From Sinorhizobium terangae (GTDB lineage: Bacteria; Pseudomonadota; Alphaproteobacteria; Rhizobiales; Rhizobiaceae): a DNA stretch of 64,000 nucleotides. The stretch is taken from the NCBI RefSeq assembly GCF_009601505.1, contig NZ_WITC01000033.1, positions 1 to 64,000 on the forward strand. Direction: 5' to 3'. Of this stretch, positions 18,280 to 29,126 are shown piece after piece. Below the pieces are notes generated by a model. It did not search any database. It was not told where the DNA came from and saw only the letters and a list, made by a program, of their open reading frames with translations. The position numbers and the translations under genes are program-made. How positions within the stretch are numbered: position 1 is the first letter of the stretch; each line of letters begins with the position of its first letter.

Positions 18280-21200
18280 GTGGCCTTGGATCTTAACGGC
18301 GACGGCCTCGACGATCTCGTCAATCTCTATTTCGGTCGCAGCGACGGCGATCAGGCCGACGGCTTCATCTCGATCTACCTGTTCACCGGCGACCGGCTGG
18401 TGCCATGGAATCAACGGCTTCCCGTCGACGACCTTGAGCTATTCAGCGCGCCTTTCGTCTCCGACGTGGACAGCGACGGCAAGGCCGAGCTCGGGCTCGG
18501 ACGGAACAAGGACGCTCTCAAGGCGAACTTCGCCAACAGTCGCTGGGCGCTGTTCCGCATGCAGCAATCGCAGGCCGGCAATGTCTTTGCCATCCAGGAT
18601 CTCGGGACATCGACGAGCCTGGTACTGGCTGGCGACTTCAATGGAGACGGCCAAACCGACCTGCTTGCGGCCCCTTCGACGCCAGGGCGTCCAGCCGCCC
18701 CGTGGGGCGAAGAGGACACGTACAGGGATAATCCCCTCGACGACCCCGATTACGGTACGTTGCTGTTCGATCATTTCAACTCGACCCCATACCGCATCCT
18801 TTACGGCAGCGCGTCTGGCGGACCGGCTAACCTATTGAACACGGTAACGAACGAAAATGGTGGGCAGGTGAAGGCGGCTTACCGTCCGTCGACGGCCTAC
18901 ACGAACAAGTTCCTGCCCTACGTACTGCCGACCGTCGCCTCCATTGCTAATCTCGATGGTCGCGGCCAGACGGCGACGACCGCCTACAGCTACGCCAACG
19001 GCTATTACGACCCGAGCCGCCGGCGCTTCCTCGGCTTCGGCACGGTGACGAAGAGCCTTCCAAAGATTGCCGGTGAGACAGCATCGCCGGTTGTAAGAAC
19101 GACGTATGTCCAGTCGATCGCCGCGATCGGTCTGCCGTCGAAGACCGAATATCTCGACGACGATGGCGTCGTGCGCCGGACGGTTACTGAGACCTATGCG
19201 TTCAACACGGCGACGCTGCCCTATTCAGCCCTGAACACCGCGACGACCACGACCCGCACAGAAGGTGCAGATACCCGCACGCTCAAGACGACGCGCAGCT
19301 TCGACGCATGGGGCAACATCACCGCCGAGATCGACCATGGCCGCACCGACAAGGAAGGCGACGAGGTGCTGGTCGACACGGATTACACCGTCAACACCGC
19401 CGAATACATCATGTCTCTGCCGCACCTGCAGCGCACCTACGACGGTGTCGATCTGACCGGCACGCTGTTGAAGCAGACGCAGTTCTTCTACGACGCTCAG
19501 GCTTATGCCACAGCGCCCTCCAAGGGCAGCCTGACCACCAGGCGCGATTTTACGACGGCGAGTGCTTATCAGACTTCGACCTTTAGCTACGATCCCGCCA
19601 ACGGCAACCGGCTGACGGCGACGATCAGCGGCGACGAGACGACGACGTGGGTCTACGACAGCGCCTATCGCCTCTATGTCGTCAAGGAGACCAACCCGGT
19701 CGGCCACGTCACCACCTTCGCGCCGAATGCCGCCTGCGGCGCACCGGCATCGAAGACCGATCCGAACGGCGTCGTCACGACTTACACATACGATGTCTTC
19801 TGCCGGCCAACGCTCGCGGAGAACGAGGTCACGGGTTCCTATATCAAGACGAGCTATGTCGCTTTCGGCGATCTGGCAAACCAACGCATCGTCACCACGA
19901 CCGGCCGGGCGAATTCCACTGGTACGGCCGATGAGGCGCAATATTTCGACGGCCTCGGCCGCGTCTGGCGTGTCTTGACCGCCGGCGACGGCAGCGCGCC
20001 GACCTCCTATGTCGACACCGAATATGACGTCCGCGGCAACAAGGCGAGGGTCAGTCTGCCCTATGAGGCGGCACAGACGCCCTATTGGTCCACCACGTCC
20101 TTCGACTGGGCAAACCGCCCGTTGAAGATCACGAACCCGGACACGACGGCGAAAAGCTTCTATTACGCTCTGCCGGATACGGTAGGCGCGTCCGGCAACG
20201 TTGCCTACGAATACAGCCGTGTCATCGATGAAGAGGGTGGCTACCTCTACACCTACAAGTCCACTGCGGGCGACACGATCGCCGTCTGGCAGCGAACCGC
20301 AGCGGCTGCGGATGGAACTTATGTCAGCCGCTATCTCTTCGGTGCGACGTTCGATGGTGCGCACCGGATGGTCGCAGCGCGCGATGCCGCCGGCTCGATC
20401 TGGAGCTACAGCTACGACCTGATGGGCAATCGCCTGATCGCCGACGATCCGGATCTCGGCAAATGGCTCTATGTCTATGACGACGCGAGCCGGCTGATCC
20501 GCCAGACCGACGCCCGCGGCAAGGTGACGACGATCAGCTATGACAAGCTCGGCCGGCCGCTGAAGACCGCCGCGTATGACGATCTCGCGAACGCGACGGC
20601 CGGAACCAACAGCACCCTTCTTTCGCAGAACACTTATGACGCGGCGGAGGTCGGCTACTACAACAAGGGTCAGCTCACCAGCGCCGCCAACGGCAGCGCG
20701 TCGCAGCTCTTCGACTATAATGCCGATGGCCTTTTGCAGAGGAAGATCGTCAAGATAGATGGGGTCGAGCACATCGAGCAGACCGGCTACGACAAGGGCC
20801 GCCTGCCGCTATGGAAAGACTATGGCCCCGACGCGGAGGCGCTCGATGTCGGCACCAGCGCCAGCAAGTGGGTCTACAACCGCAAGCACCAGCTCTACGC
20901 TATCCCCGGCTATGTCAAAGCCGTCGAGTACGAACCGGATGGCCAAACCTCGTCAATCACTTACATCAACAATGTGAAGACGACGTTTGCCTATTCGCCG
21001 ACGCGGCGCTGGCTGACGAGCTTCAAGACGCAGCTCATTCCCGCCGACGGCAGCGCAGCGGTCACCATCGTCGACGGCTCCTACGGCCGCGACAAGACCG
21101 GCCGCATCACCTCGGTCAACGCCAGCGGCACGGGGAACGACTGGACCTACGACTATGACGGCTTCGGTCGCCTTGCAGGCGTCACCCATGCCGGCAATCC

Positions 21201-22461
21201 CGAGTCTGCCTATTCGGAGGACTTCAGCTATTACACCAACGACAACCTGAGGAGCCGCACGCGGCTCGCCGGCGGCTTCGTCTATCCGGCCGCAACCGCC
21301 GACCGGCCGCACGCACCGCTCTCCCTGAATGGCGTCGCCTTCAGCTACGACGCGAATGGCAATCTGCTGTCCGACGGCGAGCGGAGCTTCACCTACGATC
21401 GTACCAACCGCGTTTCGGAGGTGGTCAATGGCAGTGGGGCCACCGTAACGCTCGCCTATGGCCCCGACGGCGCGCGGGCGAAGAAGAGCTGGCCGCTCGG
21501 CACGACGCTCTATCCGGACGCCAATGTCGAATGGGACCCGGCGAAGCAGACGTTCACCCGCTATCCGCACATGGACATCCGCGTCGTCGGCAACACGAAG
21601 TACTTCCTGCACCGCGACCATCTGTCCTCGGTCAGGGCTGTTACCGACATCAACGGCACCGTCGTCGAGAGGACCGCCTACGCCGCCTTTGGCGAGGCGA
21701 CCAACAAGTCAATGACGACGCAGAAGAACTATGTCGGCGAGCGCTTCGACCCGGAAACTGGGCTGATGTACCTCAACGCCCGCTACATGGACCCGAAGTT
21801 CGGCCGGTTCATCTCGCCGGATGATTGGAACCCCACGCTGGCGGGCGTCGGCACCAATCGCTACGCCTATGCCGGAAACGATCCGGTGAACAACAGCGAT
21901 CCGAATGGACACGTCTACAGTGGCACCGAGACCAAGTACGACCCGCGCTCGGAGCGTTCCGAGAAGCTAGAGCGGGACGAGATCGCCGAGCACGATGCGG
22001 CGCAGCGGCCGCAGCAGAAGGCGCGCGAGTCGTTCGAGGCGGCGGAGAACGATCGTGAGAAGGAGGGCATCACCGATCTTGACGATCAAGCCAGGGAATA
22101 CAGGCCGAATTCCTTGTCTGGCGGGGAAACGGGCGGCTTCGAGTTCCACGGGATCGCTCCAGGTGGCGGCGCTGGCGCAGGGGGCAAAGCGCGGGTTGCG
22201 AACCAAATTGCACCCAAGATTGAAAGGCAAATGGGGCCGCGCGGTTGGGATCGCGCCGCCATTGATGACACTATTGCGCATCCAGAGCGGACTGTCATAA
22301 CTCGAGACACCCGACATAATCCGCAAACTGGCAACCGGAATGATGATCCGGCAACCGCCTACGTCAACGCAGATGGCAGTTATGTCGTGAGGAATGATCG
22401 AACAGGGGACGTTGTCCAAATCTCAGATCGCACTGATCCAAATTGGAAGTCTCCTTTTTAG
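18280..22461 (+). CDS. Rhs/YD-repeat polymorphic toxin with colicin-E5-like C-terminal RNase
   Basis: The open part is 1393 residues. Order: FG-GAP/VCBS-like calcium motifs ([34 protein letters not shown]) to about residue 150; a TcdB/SpvB middle region ([14 protein letters not shown]); a long YD-repeat shell; and the Rhs core ([13 protein letters not shown] near 1110, [16 protein letters not shown] near 1165, ending at DPNGH). The variable C-terminus (about 1310-1393, [42 protein letters not shown]) resembles the colicin E5 RNase domain, which cuts tRNA anticodons of Tyr, His, Asn and Asp. The ATG at 18280 is internal; the native 5' end is broken. A candidate immunity gene follows after 14 bases. 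Confidence 0.88.
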   Translation: MALDLNGDGLDDLVNLYFGRSDGDQADGFISIYLFTGDRLVPWNQRLPVDDLELFSAPFVSDVDSDGKAELGLGRNKDALKANFANSRWALFRMQQSQAGNVFAIQDLGTSTSLVLAGDFNGDGQTDLLAAPSTPGRPAAPWGEEDTYRDNPLDDPDYGTLLFDHFNSTPYRILYGSASGGPANLLNTVTNENGGQVKAAYRPSTAYTNKFLPYVLPTVASIANLDGRGQTATTAYSYANGYYDPSRRRFLGFGTVTKSLPKIAGETASPVVRTTYVQSIAAIGLPSKTEYLDDDGVVRRTVTETYAFNTATLPYSALNTATTTTRTEGADTRTLKTTRSFDAWGNITAEIDHGRTDKEGDEVLVDTDYTVNTAEYIMSLPHLQRTYDGVDLTGTLLKQTQFFYDAQAYATAPSKGSLTTRRDFTTASAYQTSTFSYDPANGNRLTATISGDETTTWVYDSAYRLYVVKETNPVGHVTTFAPNAACGAPASKTDPNGVVTTYTYDVFCRPTLAENEVTGSYIKTSYVAFGDLANQRIVTTTGRANSTGTADEAQYFDGLGRVWRVLTAGDGSAPTSYVDTEYDVRGNKARVSLPYEAAQTPYWSTTSFDWANRPLKITNPDTTAKSFYYALPDTVGASGNVAYEYSRVIDEEGGYLYTYKSTAGDTIAVWQRTAAAADGTYVSRYLFGATFDGAHRMVAARDAAGSIWSYSYDLMGNRLIADDPDLGKWLYVYDDASRLIRQTDARGKVTTISYDKLGRPLKTAAYDDLANATAGTNSTLLSQNTYDAAEVGYYNKGQLTSAANGSASQLFDYNADGLLQRKIVKIDGVEHIEQTGYDKGRLPLWKDYGPDAEALDVGTSASKWVYNRKHQLYAIPGYVKAVEYEPDGQTSSITYINNVKTTFAYSPTRRWLTSFKTQLIPADGSAAVTIVDGSYGRDKTGRITSVNASGTGNDWTYDYDGFGRLAGVTHAGNPESAYSEDFSYYTNDNLRSRTRLAGGFVYPAATADRPHAPLSLNGVAFSYDANGNLLSDGERSFTYDRTNRVSEVVNGSGATVTLAYGPDGARAKKSWPLGTTLYPDANVEWDPAKQTFTRYPHMDIRVVGNTKYFLHRDHLSSVRAVTDINGTVVERTAYAAFGEATNKSMTTQKNYVGERFDPETGLMYLNARYMDPKFGRFISPDDWNPTLAGVGTNRYAYAGNDPVNNSDPNGHVYSGTETKYDPRSERSEKLERDEIAEHDAAQRPQQKARESFEAAENDREKEGITDLDDQAREYRPNSLSGGETGGFEFHGIAPGGGAGAGGKARVANQIAPKIERQMGPRGWDRAAIDDTIAHPERTVITRDTRHNPQTGNRNDDPATAYVNADGSYVVRNDRTGDVVQISDRTDPNWKSPF

Positions 22462-22475
22462 CGAGGTACTAGCGG

Positions 22476-22724
22476 ATGGAAACTGATTATCTGACCATGG
22501 CTGAAGCTCTTCAGTTTATTCACGAATGTGAGCGACGAAACGCATTCATATATGGAATCGAGAGGTTCACCCGCGAGAGTGGCATGAATGTACCTGATTT
22601 GGACGGCATTGCAGATTTCTCATCGTTGCCGTCGCAGGATGTGCAGAAGTCAATTTCATCCGCCCGGGATTTCTTGGCATCTTTCGGAAGATCAAAGGAG
22701 GAGCGCTTTAAGATTGTTTCCTAA
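22476..22724 (+). CDS. Candidate immunity protein for the E5-like Rhs toxin
   Basis: An 82-residue protein starting 14 bases after the toxin stop, with GAGG nine bases before the ATG. Its size equals that of colicin E5 immunity proteins, and its helical start (TMAEALQFIHECERRN followed by an IYGIE turn) has the same layout. Position directly after a toxin C-terminus is the hallmark of Rhs immunity genes. It would bind and block the RNase domain in the cytoplasm of the producer. Assignment rests on position and size more than sequence. Confidence 0.65.
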   Translation: METDYLTMAEALQFIHECERRNAFIYGIERFTRESGMNVPDLDGIADFSSLPSQDVQKSISSARDFLASFGRSKEERFKIVS

Positions 22725-22738
22725 CCGCGCAGCTATGG

Positions 22739-23326
22739 GGGCGTGGCCTTCAGCTACGATGCCAACGGCAACCTTCTTTCGGACGGCGCGCGCAGTTTCA
22801 CCCACGACCGCGCCAACCGTGTGTCGCAGGTTGTCAATGCCAGCGGCGCGGCAGTGACGCTCGCCTACGGCATCGATGGCGCGGGCGAAGAAGAGCTGGC
22901 CGCTCGGCACGACGCTCTATCTGGACGCGAATGTCGAATGGGATCCGGCGAAGCAGGTGTTCACCCGCTATCCGCACATGGATATCCGCGTCGTCGGCAA
23001 CACGAAGTATTTCCTGCATCGTGATCATCTCTCCTCGGTTCGGGCCGTCACCGACAACAACGGCGCCGTCATCGAGAGGACCGCCTACGCCGCCTTTGGC
23101 GAGGCGACCAACAAGTCGATGACGACGCAGAAGAACTATGTCGGCGAGCGCTTCGACCCGGAAACCGGATTGATGTACCTCAACGCCCGCTACATGGATC
23201 CGACCTTCGGCAGGTTCATCTCGCCGGGCGACTGGGATCCGACGCTCGCAGGCGTTGGGACCAACCGCTACGCCTATGCAGGAAATGATCCAATCAACCA
23301 GAGCGATCCGAACGGGCATAACGCTG
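22739..23326 (+). pseudogene. Orphan Rhs core tip
   Basis: A near-copy of the Rhs core from about 21333 to 21912 ([19 protein letters not shown] ... [19 protein letters not shown]) placed directly after the immunity gene. A two-base deletion near 22882 shifts the frame relative to the main copy. Displaced Rhs tips normally carry an alternative toxin. Here the DPNGH boundary is followed instead by a secretin (gspD) fragment in the same frame. Confidence 0.75.
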
Positions 23327-23800
23327 GCATGGGACTTGCCATGCTGGCCGGCTGCGCGTCGGAAAATGGCGATGAGCGCTGGAACGCGCTGATGCAAGGC
23401 GTAGGGAAACCAGCAGGTTCCAGCACCTACAGCTATCCGGTGTCGAAGGATCACCGGTGTGCGCGGCTCAAATCCCCCCTGCGCGTGGCTTCGCACAGGT
23501 GGGACAAGCAATTTCACCGGGCTGGCGATCTCGTCAGTCTCCGCTGGTAAAGCGGCGGACGGTTCCGAGGACTACACGGTCAATCTCGTCGGTGCGCCGG
23601 TGGCCCGGATCGCAAAAAAATTGGGCTACAATTACCTCGTTGAGGTCGGCGGCACGATCACGCTGCAGACGTTGAGCCCGATGCGGGTCAGAGCCTTTTG
23701 GATATCCTCGAAGAATCGCTCGCGACCAATGGTGTGGCGGTCGTCAAGAAGGCGGGTCGCCACGAGATCGTGCCGGTTTCGGATCCGCGTCGTCGGTCGG
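23327..23800 (+). pseudogene. gspD 5'-end fragment fused to the orphan Rhs tip
   Basis: It aligns with the start of the nearby gspD from its lipobox (GLAMLAGCASENGDERWN) through the N0 region (KAADGSEDYTVNLVGAPVAR, IAKKLGYNYLVEV) to EIVPVSDP. It differs visibly at many bases and carries frameshifts (near 23450 and 23680), so it is an older, decayed duplicate. The first 45 codons are in frame with the upstream Rhs core, giving a chimeric reading frame that ends at 23550. Confidence 0.75.
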
Positions 23801-23803
23801 CGG

Positions 23804-23910
23804 CGAAGTACTTTCGGCACCACGACCTTTCGTCGGTCGGGTCCGTCAACGACGTAAACGCAACGTTGTCGAGAGCACCCGCTACGCCGCTTTTTGCGAA
23901 CGGCAGGTAA
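23804..23910 (+). pseudogene. Short Rhs core fragment after the gspD relic
   Basis: Translation KYFRHHDLSSVGSVNDVNAT followed by LFANGR corresponds to the Rhs core stretch [20 protein letters not shown] found at 21600 and 23005. It shows that Rhs sequence resumes on the far side of the gspD fragment. The gspD piece therefore looks inserted into, or recombined with, an Rhs tip. Confidence 0.6.
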
Positions 23911-24055
23911 GGGCTGACAAGCCCTCGAACCGAATATTGTCTCGGTTAACCCGTTCGCTCGATCTTTTGGTGTGGAAATCGGGCGCTGCCTCGTTGAGTT
24001 GCGATCGATTCCAACCTAGCCATGCTGCGATTATTAGTGGCAGGTGGCATTTTTC

Positions 24056-24322
24056 ATGCGCATTGGCGGATTTCTTGTTTCTTCCATTTTCTTCCTCTCC
24101 CTCGTTTCCGCTCTCCGAGCCCAGACAACCGAGGTGCACGTCAATCCGGTCGGTGCCAACGAGGCGGTAAGGCGCATCGAGGCTGGGCAGTCGGAAGTCA
24201 CCAACAACGGCGTTTTCACCTACAATTATCCGATCGAGATCCCGGCGGATGGCGGTGCGAAGAGCACGCGCATCCTGGGGGAACAGGCGATGGCCCGCGC
24301 GTTAGGAGCTCCTGTTCAATAA
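24056..24322 (+). pseudogene. Rhs/SpvB leader fragment with Sec signal peptide
   Basis: An 88-residue frame starting MRIGGFLVSSIFFLSLVSAL followed by RAQTTEV, a clear Sec signal peptide with a probable cleavage near ALRAQ. The mature part, EVTNNGVFTYNYPIEIPA, matches the SpvB-type entry DVTNNGAFSYSYPIALPA of the fragment at 42617. After about 60 residues the similarity stops. It is the detached 5' end of an Rhs gene. It shows that at least one such protein was made with an export signal. Confidence 0.62.
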
Positions 24323-24416
24323 ACCTGTGGAAAGGCTCGATCGTCTCTAATACCCGAATCCTCGCCACTGATTCAGTCCTGTAAGACATTGAAAGCAGAG
24401 GTTGAGGGAATTCGGG

Positions 24417-26533
24417 GTGCGCAGAGTTCGGTTTGTTCTATGCATGGGGCTTGCCATGCTTGCCGGTTGCGCCTCGGAAAACGGCGACGAGCGCTGGAAC
24501 TCGCTGATGGAAGGTGTTGGAAAACCAAAAGGTTCCAGCGCCTATGGCTATCCTAGTTCAAAGGCGGTCACCGGGGCGCGGACGGCAGGTTCCACGCCCA
24601 CGGGGTTCGCGCAGGTCGGCACAGGCGACTTCACCGGCCAATCGCTCTCTTCAATCTCCGCTGGCAAAGCGGCGGATGGATCGGATGGCTACACGATCAA
24701 TCTCGTTGATGCGCCGGTGGCTCAGGCTGCCAAGAAAATTCTCGGCGACATCATGGGCTACAACTACCTCGTCGATCCTAAGGTTGGCGGTACGATCACA
24801 TTGCAGACGTCGAGCCCGATGTCGCGGCAGAGCTTGCTCGACATCCTCGAAGTCTCGCTTGCGACCAATGGTGCGGCGATCGTCAAGAAGGCCGACCGCT
24901 ACGAGATCGTGCCGATCTCGGAGGCGACCGCTTCGAACGCGATCATCGGCGCGCGCGTGCCGATGAACGAGCCCGGCATGAAGGTGCAGGTGCTGCAGCT
25001 CAACTATATCGGCGCCGACGAGATGCGCGAAATCATCGAGCAGGTGAGCAAGAAGGGTGCGGTGCTCAGGACCGATCCGACGCGCAACTACATCGTCGTC
25101 GCGGCAACAATGGCGAGCTTGCTGCCATCCGCGAGGCCATCTCCGTCTTCGACGTCGACTGGATGAAAGGCATGTCGACGGCGCTTTACCCGCTCAAGGC
25201 CTCGCAGCCGCAGGAGCTGGTGAGGGAGCTTAATTCCGTCTTCGGTGTCGACGGTGGGCCGAACGCAAAGACGATCCGCTTCATTCCGAACACGAGACTA
25301 AACGCTATCCTCGCGATCACCTCGCGGCCGAGCTACCTGCCGAAGGTCTCCGCCTGGATTGCCAAGCTCGACAAGATCGCTGAGACGAATGAGGAGCAGC
25401 TCTTCGTCTACGAGATCCAGAACCGCCCGGCGGCAGAGTTGGCAAAGGTACTGCAGAGCGTGCTGGCGACCGGCCAGCCAAGCGGCGGAACCGTCGTCCG
25501 ACAAAGCGTTGTGGCCCCCGACCTCGTAGCGGAAACTGTTGCCGCGGGTGGAGAGGGGGCTCCGATCGAGATGCCGCCGGAAGCAGCGGTTGCGCCAGCC
25601 ACTGCACCGGTGAGTTCCATTCCTTCCGTCGTCGCCGACGTTGAGAACAATGCCCTGCTGATCTCGACTACGGCGCGGGAATATCAGCGGATCGAACAGA
25701 TCCTCCGGCAGCTCGACGTGCTGCCCACGCAGGTGTTCCTCGAGGCGGTGATCGCCGAAGTGACTTTGAACGACGAGCTGAAGTTCGGTCTGCGCTGGTA
25801 TTTCGAGCACAATAGCAACGCCTTCGGTCTTTCCGATCTTGCCTCGGGCGCGGTAGCGGCAGCATTTCCCGGATTCAACTGGACGCATCTCGCAGGGGAC
25901 GCGCAAGCCGCACTGCATGCGCTCTCCAGCGTCACAAACGTCAAGGTCATTTCCTCGCCCAACCTGATGGTGATCAACAATCAGCAAGCCAAGCTTCAGG
26001 TCGGCGATCAGGTGCCGACGATTACCCAGACGAGCACGAGCACGACGTCGGCCGATGCCGTGATCGTCAACTCCGTCGAGCTCAAGGACACGGGTATCAT
26101 TCTGGCCGTCACGCCGCGCATTAATAGCTCCGGGCGCGTCATGCTCGACATCCAGCAGGAGGTCAGCAACGTCGTGGAGACGACGACCTCCGGTATCGAC
26201 TCCCCAACCATTCAGCAGCGAAAGATTTCCACGCGCGTTGTCGTCAATGACGGTGAGAGCTTGGCGCTTGGCGGCTTGATCCAGGAGAAAAAGTCGCTCA
26301 ATCAAAAGAAGATGCCGGTGCTCGGCGACATTCCGGTGTTCGGCAACGCCTTCAAGTCGAAGGCGGACGGTATCAATCGTACAGAACTGATCATTTTCAT
26401 CCGGCCACGGATTGTGCGTGACGTTCAGGAGGCCCGTCAGGTGACCGACGAGTTCCGTCAGCAGTTCGATTTCGGGCGCACCGATACGCCGGGCAGACGC
26501 ATGCAGCGCGACCTCGTCCGCGTCGCCAACTAG
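24417..26533 (+). pseudogene. gspD: Type II secretion secretin GspD, one-base frameshift
   Basis: The outer-membrane secretin of type II secretion. The GTG at 24417 follows GAGGG and gives a lipoprotein signal (GLAMLAGC lipobox). N-terminal N0-N3 domains run to about residue 450, and the secretin domain (VPTITQTSTST, VTPRINSSGRVMLDIQQEV, GLIQEKKSLNQKKMPVLGDI) ends at 26533. The frame breaks near 25105 (VAAT then GELAAIREAISVFDVDW one frame over); adding a single C would restore AANNGELAAI. A restart at 25163 would lack the export signal. Either a true pseudogene or a sequencing error. Confidence 0.85.
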
Positions 26534-26542
26534 GGGAAGGAC

Positions 26543-27016
26543 ATGGAGGGTCCAGTCTTCGCCATTCTCCTGGTTCAGCTACTGGTCATCACGCTGATTG
26601 ATGCCCGCAGGTCGATTATCCCTGATCTTTGTAACGCGGTTCTTGGGCTTACCGGAATCGCAGCGCACTGGCTGCTCGGCAGCTTCGACGCGTTTCGGAT
26701 TGCATCCGGCGCGATCATTTTTGGAGGCACCTTCGCGCTGGCACGGGCTCTCCATTTCCGCGCTCGCGGTCAGGTTGGGCTGGGCCTCGGCGACGTAAAA
26801 ATGGCTGCGGCGGCGGGATGCTGGATTGCGGCCGAAAGGTTTCCCCTGTTTCTCGCCGTTGCGAGCTTCAGTGCGCTTCTCTTCGTGCTGGTGATGCTTC
26901 CAATCTGGAAGGGCGATCTCGGCACAAGAAGGGTGGCATTCGGACCATTTCTTGCCCTTGGTCTCGTCTTGAGCTGGCTTGCCGAGATGAGCTCTGTTTC
27001 CGTCCTGGAGATTTGA
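26543..27016 (+). CDS. gspO: A24-type prepilin peptidase, minimal form
   Basis: A 157-residue polytopic membrane protease. The two catalytic aspartates are visible in DARRSIIPD (residues about 15-23) and GLGDVKMAAAAG (about 76-87), as in PilD/GspO and CpaA/TadV enzymes. It would cleave the leaders of the GspG, H, I, J and K pseudopilins encoded downstream. The N-terminal methyltransferase half of classical PilD is absent. The ATG follows GGGGAAGGAC, and the gene starts nine bases after gspD. Confidence 0.82.
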   Translation: MEGPVFAILLVQLLVITLIDARRSIIPDLCNAVLGLTGIAAHWLLGSFDAFRIASGAIIFGGTFALARALHFRARGQVGLGLGDVKMAAAAGCWIAAERFPLFLAVASFSALLFVLVMLPIWKGDLGTRRVAFGPFLALGLVLSWLAEMSSVSVLEI

Positions 27017-27017
27017 C

Positions 27018-27488
27018 ATGCTCTTGCCGCCACTCATCCGTAAAGCTCGTCCATCCGATCGGAATTGCGCTCGGCCGAACGAGGAAGGCAACGAAGCAGG
27101 ATTTACGCTCGTCGAACTGCTCGTCGTGCTGGCGATCATCGGCCTGACGACGGCGTTTGTTGCGCCACGAGTTCTGAACTATCTCGGCACCGCCAAGGCC
27201 GACAGCGCCAAGATCCAGATCCGAAACCTAGAAAGCTCGCTCGAACTCTACTTTCTCGACCTCGGCCAATATCCAACGACTGAAGAGGGCTTGGCCGCGC
27301 TCTCGAGTGCGCCGCAAAATGCCAAGAGTTGGAATGGCCCCTACCTGAAGAATGCCGCTGATCTGAAAGATCCTTGGGGTAACGTCTATCGTTATCAGGC
27401 GCCTGAGGGCGACCAGTCGTTCGTCGTCAGTTCTTTTGGGCGCGACGGTAAGCCCGGAGGAGAGGGGGAGGATCGTGACCTTCCGTGA
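27018..27488 (+). CDS. gspG: Major pseudopilin GspG
   Basis: 156 residues with a long 28-residue basic leader and the cleavage motif G-FTLVELLVVLAIIGL. It is followed by the GspG-specific region LGQYPTTEEGLAAL, GPYLKN and the C-terminal DPWGNVYRY ... SSFGRDGKPGGEGEDRD, which binds calcium in the family. It builds the periplasmic pseudopilus. GGAG stands seven bases before the ATG. The 3' end overlaps the gspL start. Confidence 0.92.
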   Translation: MLLPPLIRKARPSDRNCARPNEEGNEAGFTLVELLVVLAIIGLTTAFVAPRVLNYLGTAKADSAKIQIRNLESSLELYFLDLGQYPTTEEGLAALSSAPQNAKSWNGPYLKNAADLKDPWGNVYRYQAPEGDQSFVVSSFGRDGKPGGEGEDRDLP

Positions 27489-28536
27489 GCTCGCCCCGTC
27501 CCTCCACGCCTTCACGCTCGGTCTCAAGGATTTCCTGATCTGGTGGCGGAGCGAACTGCGCCACGCGCTCCCGCCCTTCCTGGCATCTCGGATGCGGGCG
27601 CGAACTCCGGCCGTGACGGTGCTTAGTGTTGCGCGGGAGGGCTGCAGGCTGGGGGACGATCCCGACCTGATACCCCTCGCGGATTTGGGGGAACGGTTGC
27701 GGGCGCTTCAGGCGGGTGGCGCTATGCGAACGGCCGGTATCCGGGTCCACCTCGCGCCCGACCGTTGTCTTCGCCGCGTCGTTTCCCCTCGACGCCTGCC
27801 GATCTCGGCACTCAGGAAAGCGGCTGAGCTCGAGGTCGAGACCCAGACACCGTTCGACAAAAGCGACGTCCAGATTCTCGTGCCCGCACACCTGGGCGCC
27901 GCCTCGGCCTATTACCTCGTGCGCAACGGCATCCTTGCCGAGATGCAGCACCAGTTGCGGACGGCGAACCTTCAGGTGAGGGAGCTTTCAACCGCGGGCA
28001 AGAACGGCGCGCTTGACCCGCTGGTGATCAGCGGTACGCCGCTTCGGGTCGCGCGGCGCTTTAAAGCGCAGAAGGCCCTTGTTGCAGGGATGGCAGCGGT
28101 GACCGTTGCCCTTCTCGTTCTTTCCTGGGATCAGCTCCATTCAAAGGCATCGGCCGCAAACGGTCACCTCGATGGGGAAATTACGCGCGCCGAAGTCGAA
28201 GCGCGAAAGGCCCGTCGCGCCTATGATGCGTATGTGGCAAGGATTTCCCAAGTCGAAGCACTGAAGTCGCAAAGCCTCGCCGGCCCGCGTGCGACGGTGA
28301 TGTGGGAAGAGCTGAGCAGGATCGTTCCGGACGCAAGCTATCTCACCAATCTCACCGTGAAGGACGACCGCGTTGAGATATCGGGCTTTTCGAAGGCATC
28401 GTCCGAACTCATCCCTCTTATCGAAGCCAGCGATCTCTTCGAATCGGCGCAGTTTGTCTCACCGGTGGTGAAGGTGCCGGGGTTCGAGGGCGATCGTTTC
28501 ACAATTTCCTTCAGCCAGGGCGGAGCGAAGCGCTGA
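27475..28536 (+). CDS. gspL: Type II secretion protein GspL-like (PilN-type C-terminus)
   Basis: About 353 residues. A cytoplasmic N-terminal part (to about residue 190) is followed by one membrane span (ALVAGMAAVTVALLVLSW), then a periplasmic coiled coil and a PilN/GspL ferredoxin-like fold (LSRIVPDASYLTNLTV). It anchors the GspE ATPase to the inner membrane with GspM. The GTG start is preceded by AGGAGAGGGGGAGG; the ATG at 27436 lies inside gspG and is disfavoured. It overlaps gspG by 14 bases and gspM by one (TGATG). Confidence 0.82.
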   Translation: MTFRELAPSLHAFTLGLKDFLIWWRSELRHALPPFLASRMRARTPAVTVLSVAREGCRLGDDPDLIPLADLGERLRALQAGGAMRTAGIRVHLAPDRCLRRVVSPRRLPISALRKAAELEVETQTPFDKSDVQILVPAHLGAASAYYLVRNGILAEMQHQLRTANLQVRELSTAGKNGALDPLVISGTPLRVARRFKAQKALVAGMAAVTVALLVLSWDQLHSKASAANGHLDGEITRAEVEARKARRAYDAYVARISQVEALKSQSLAGPRATVMWEELSRIVPDASYLTNLTVKDDRVEISGFSKASSELIPLIEASDLFESAQFVSPVVKVPGFEGDRFTISFSQGGAKR

Positions 28537-29126
28537 TGCTGAAGCTCGTCAACGCTCCGCGAAGGGCCCAGCGCGCGATCGCGTTGCTCCTGCTTGTTAT
28601 ATTCGTTGTAGCCGTTGTTGGTAGCGCCGCCATTGCATTCAATGGTGTCTGCCGCAGCTTGTCCGAGATCGAAGACAAGCGACGGCTCCTGGGACGGCTT
28701 GATGCGATCCGGTCGGCAGCTGCGATCTTCCTCAAGGCCAATCCGACGCCGCCCCTCGGCGGCAACCAACTGTTCCTGGAAGGCGAAAACGAGGCAGTCA
28801 TAACCGCGGGCCTGCAGGGCTGGCTACAGGAGCAAGCGGCAACAGCGGGAGCCGTGATCAATTCGGTCAGCAATGTTCGCATGAACGGCGAGAATGGCAT
28901 CACCTTGCTGGGTCTGCGCGCCAATCTCTCAGGTTCCTTGGAAGCGGTCCACGAGATCGTTGCGGCCATAGAGGCCAGCCAGCCGAGGCTGTTCATCAAG
29001 GAGATGGACCTCCAGTCGAACTACCAGGAGATCTATGGGCTCGACACGGCTCCCACGCTGAGCGCGACGATCCTGATGCTAGGCGCAACTGAAGGCAACG
29101 GACAAGCCGAAGGGGGCGACCCGTGA
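28536..29126 (+). CDS. gspM: Type II secretion protein GspM-like (GspMb)
   Basis: 196 residues: an N-terminal membrane span (AIALLLLVIFVVAVVGSAAI), a short coiled coil and a periplasmic ferredoxin-like domain (LEAVHEIVAAIEASQPRLFI). The layout matches the short GspM type of alphaproteobacterial systems, which partners GspL in the inner-membrane platform. Start and stop overlap both neighbours, indicating coupled translation. Confidence 0.78.
   Translation: MLKLVNAPRRAQRAIALLLLVIFVVAVVGSAAIAFNGVCRSLSEIEDKRRLLGRLDAIRSAAAIFLKANPTPPLGGNQLFLEGENEAVITAGLQGWLQEQAATAGAVINSVSNVRMNGENGITLLGLRANLSGSLEAVHEIVAAIEASQPRLFIKEMDLQSNYQEIYGLDTAPTLSATILMLGATEGNGQAEGGDP

Noticed and set aside
19225-20772. 515-codon minus-strand frame inside the Rhs gene
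   Set aside because: Composition (Val/Arg/Ala/Gly/Asp-rich without motifs) is that of an antisense shadow of the YD-repeat region.
25163-26533. A separate, shorter secretin gene starting at 25163
   Set aside because: It lacks a signal peptide and N-domains, and the upstream frame continues its homology; one missing base explains the split better.
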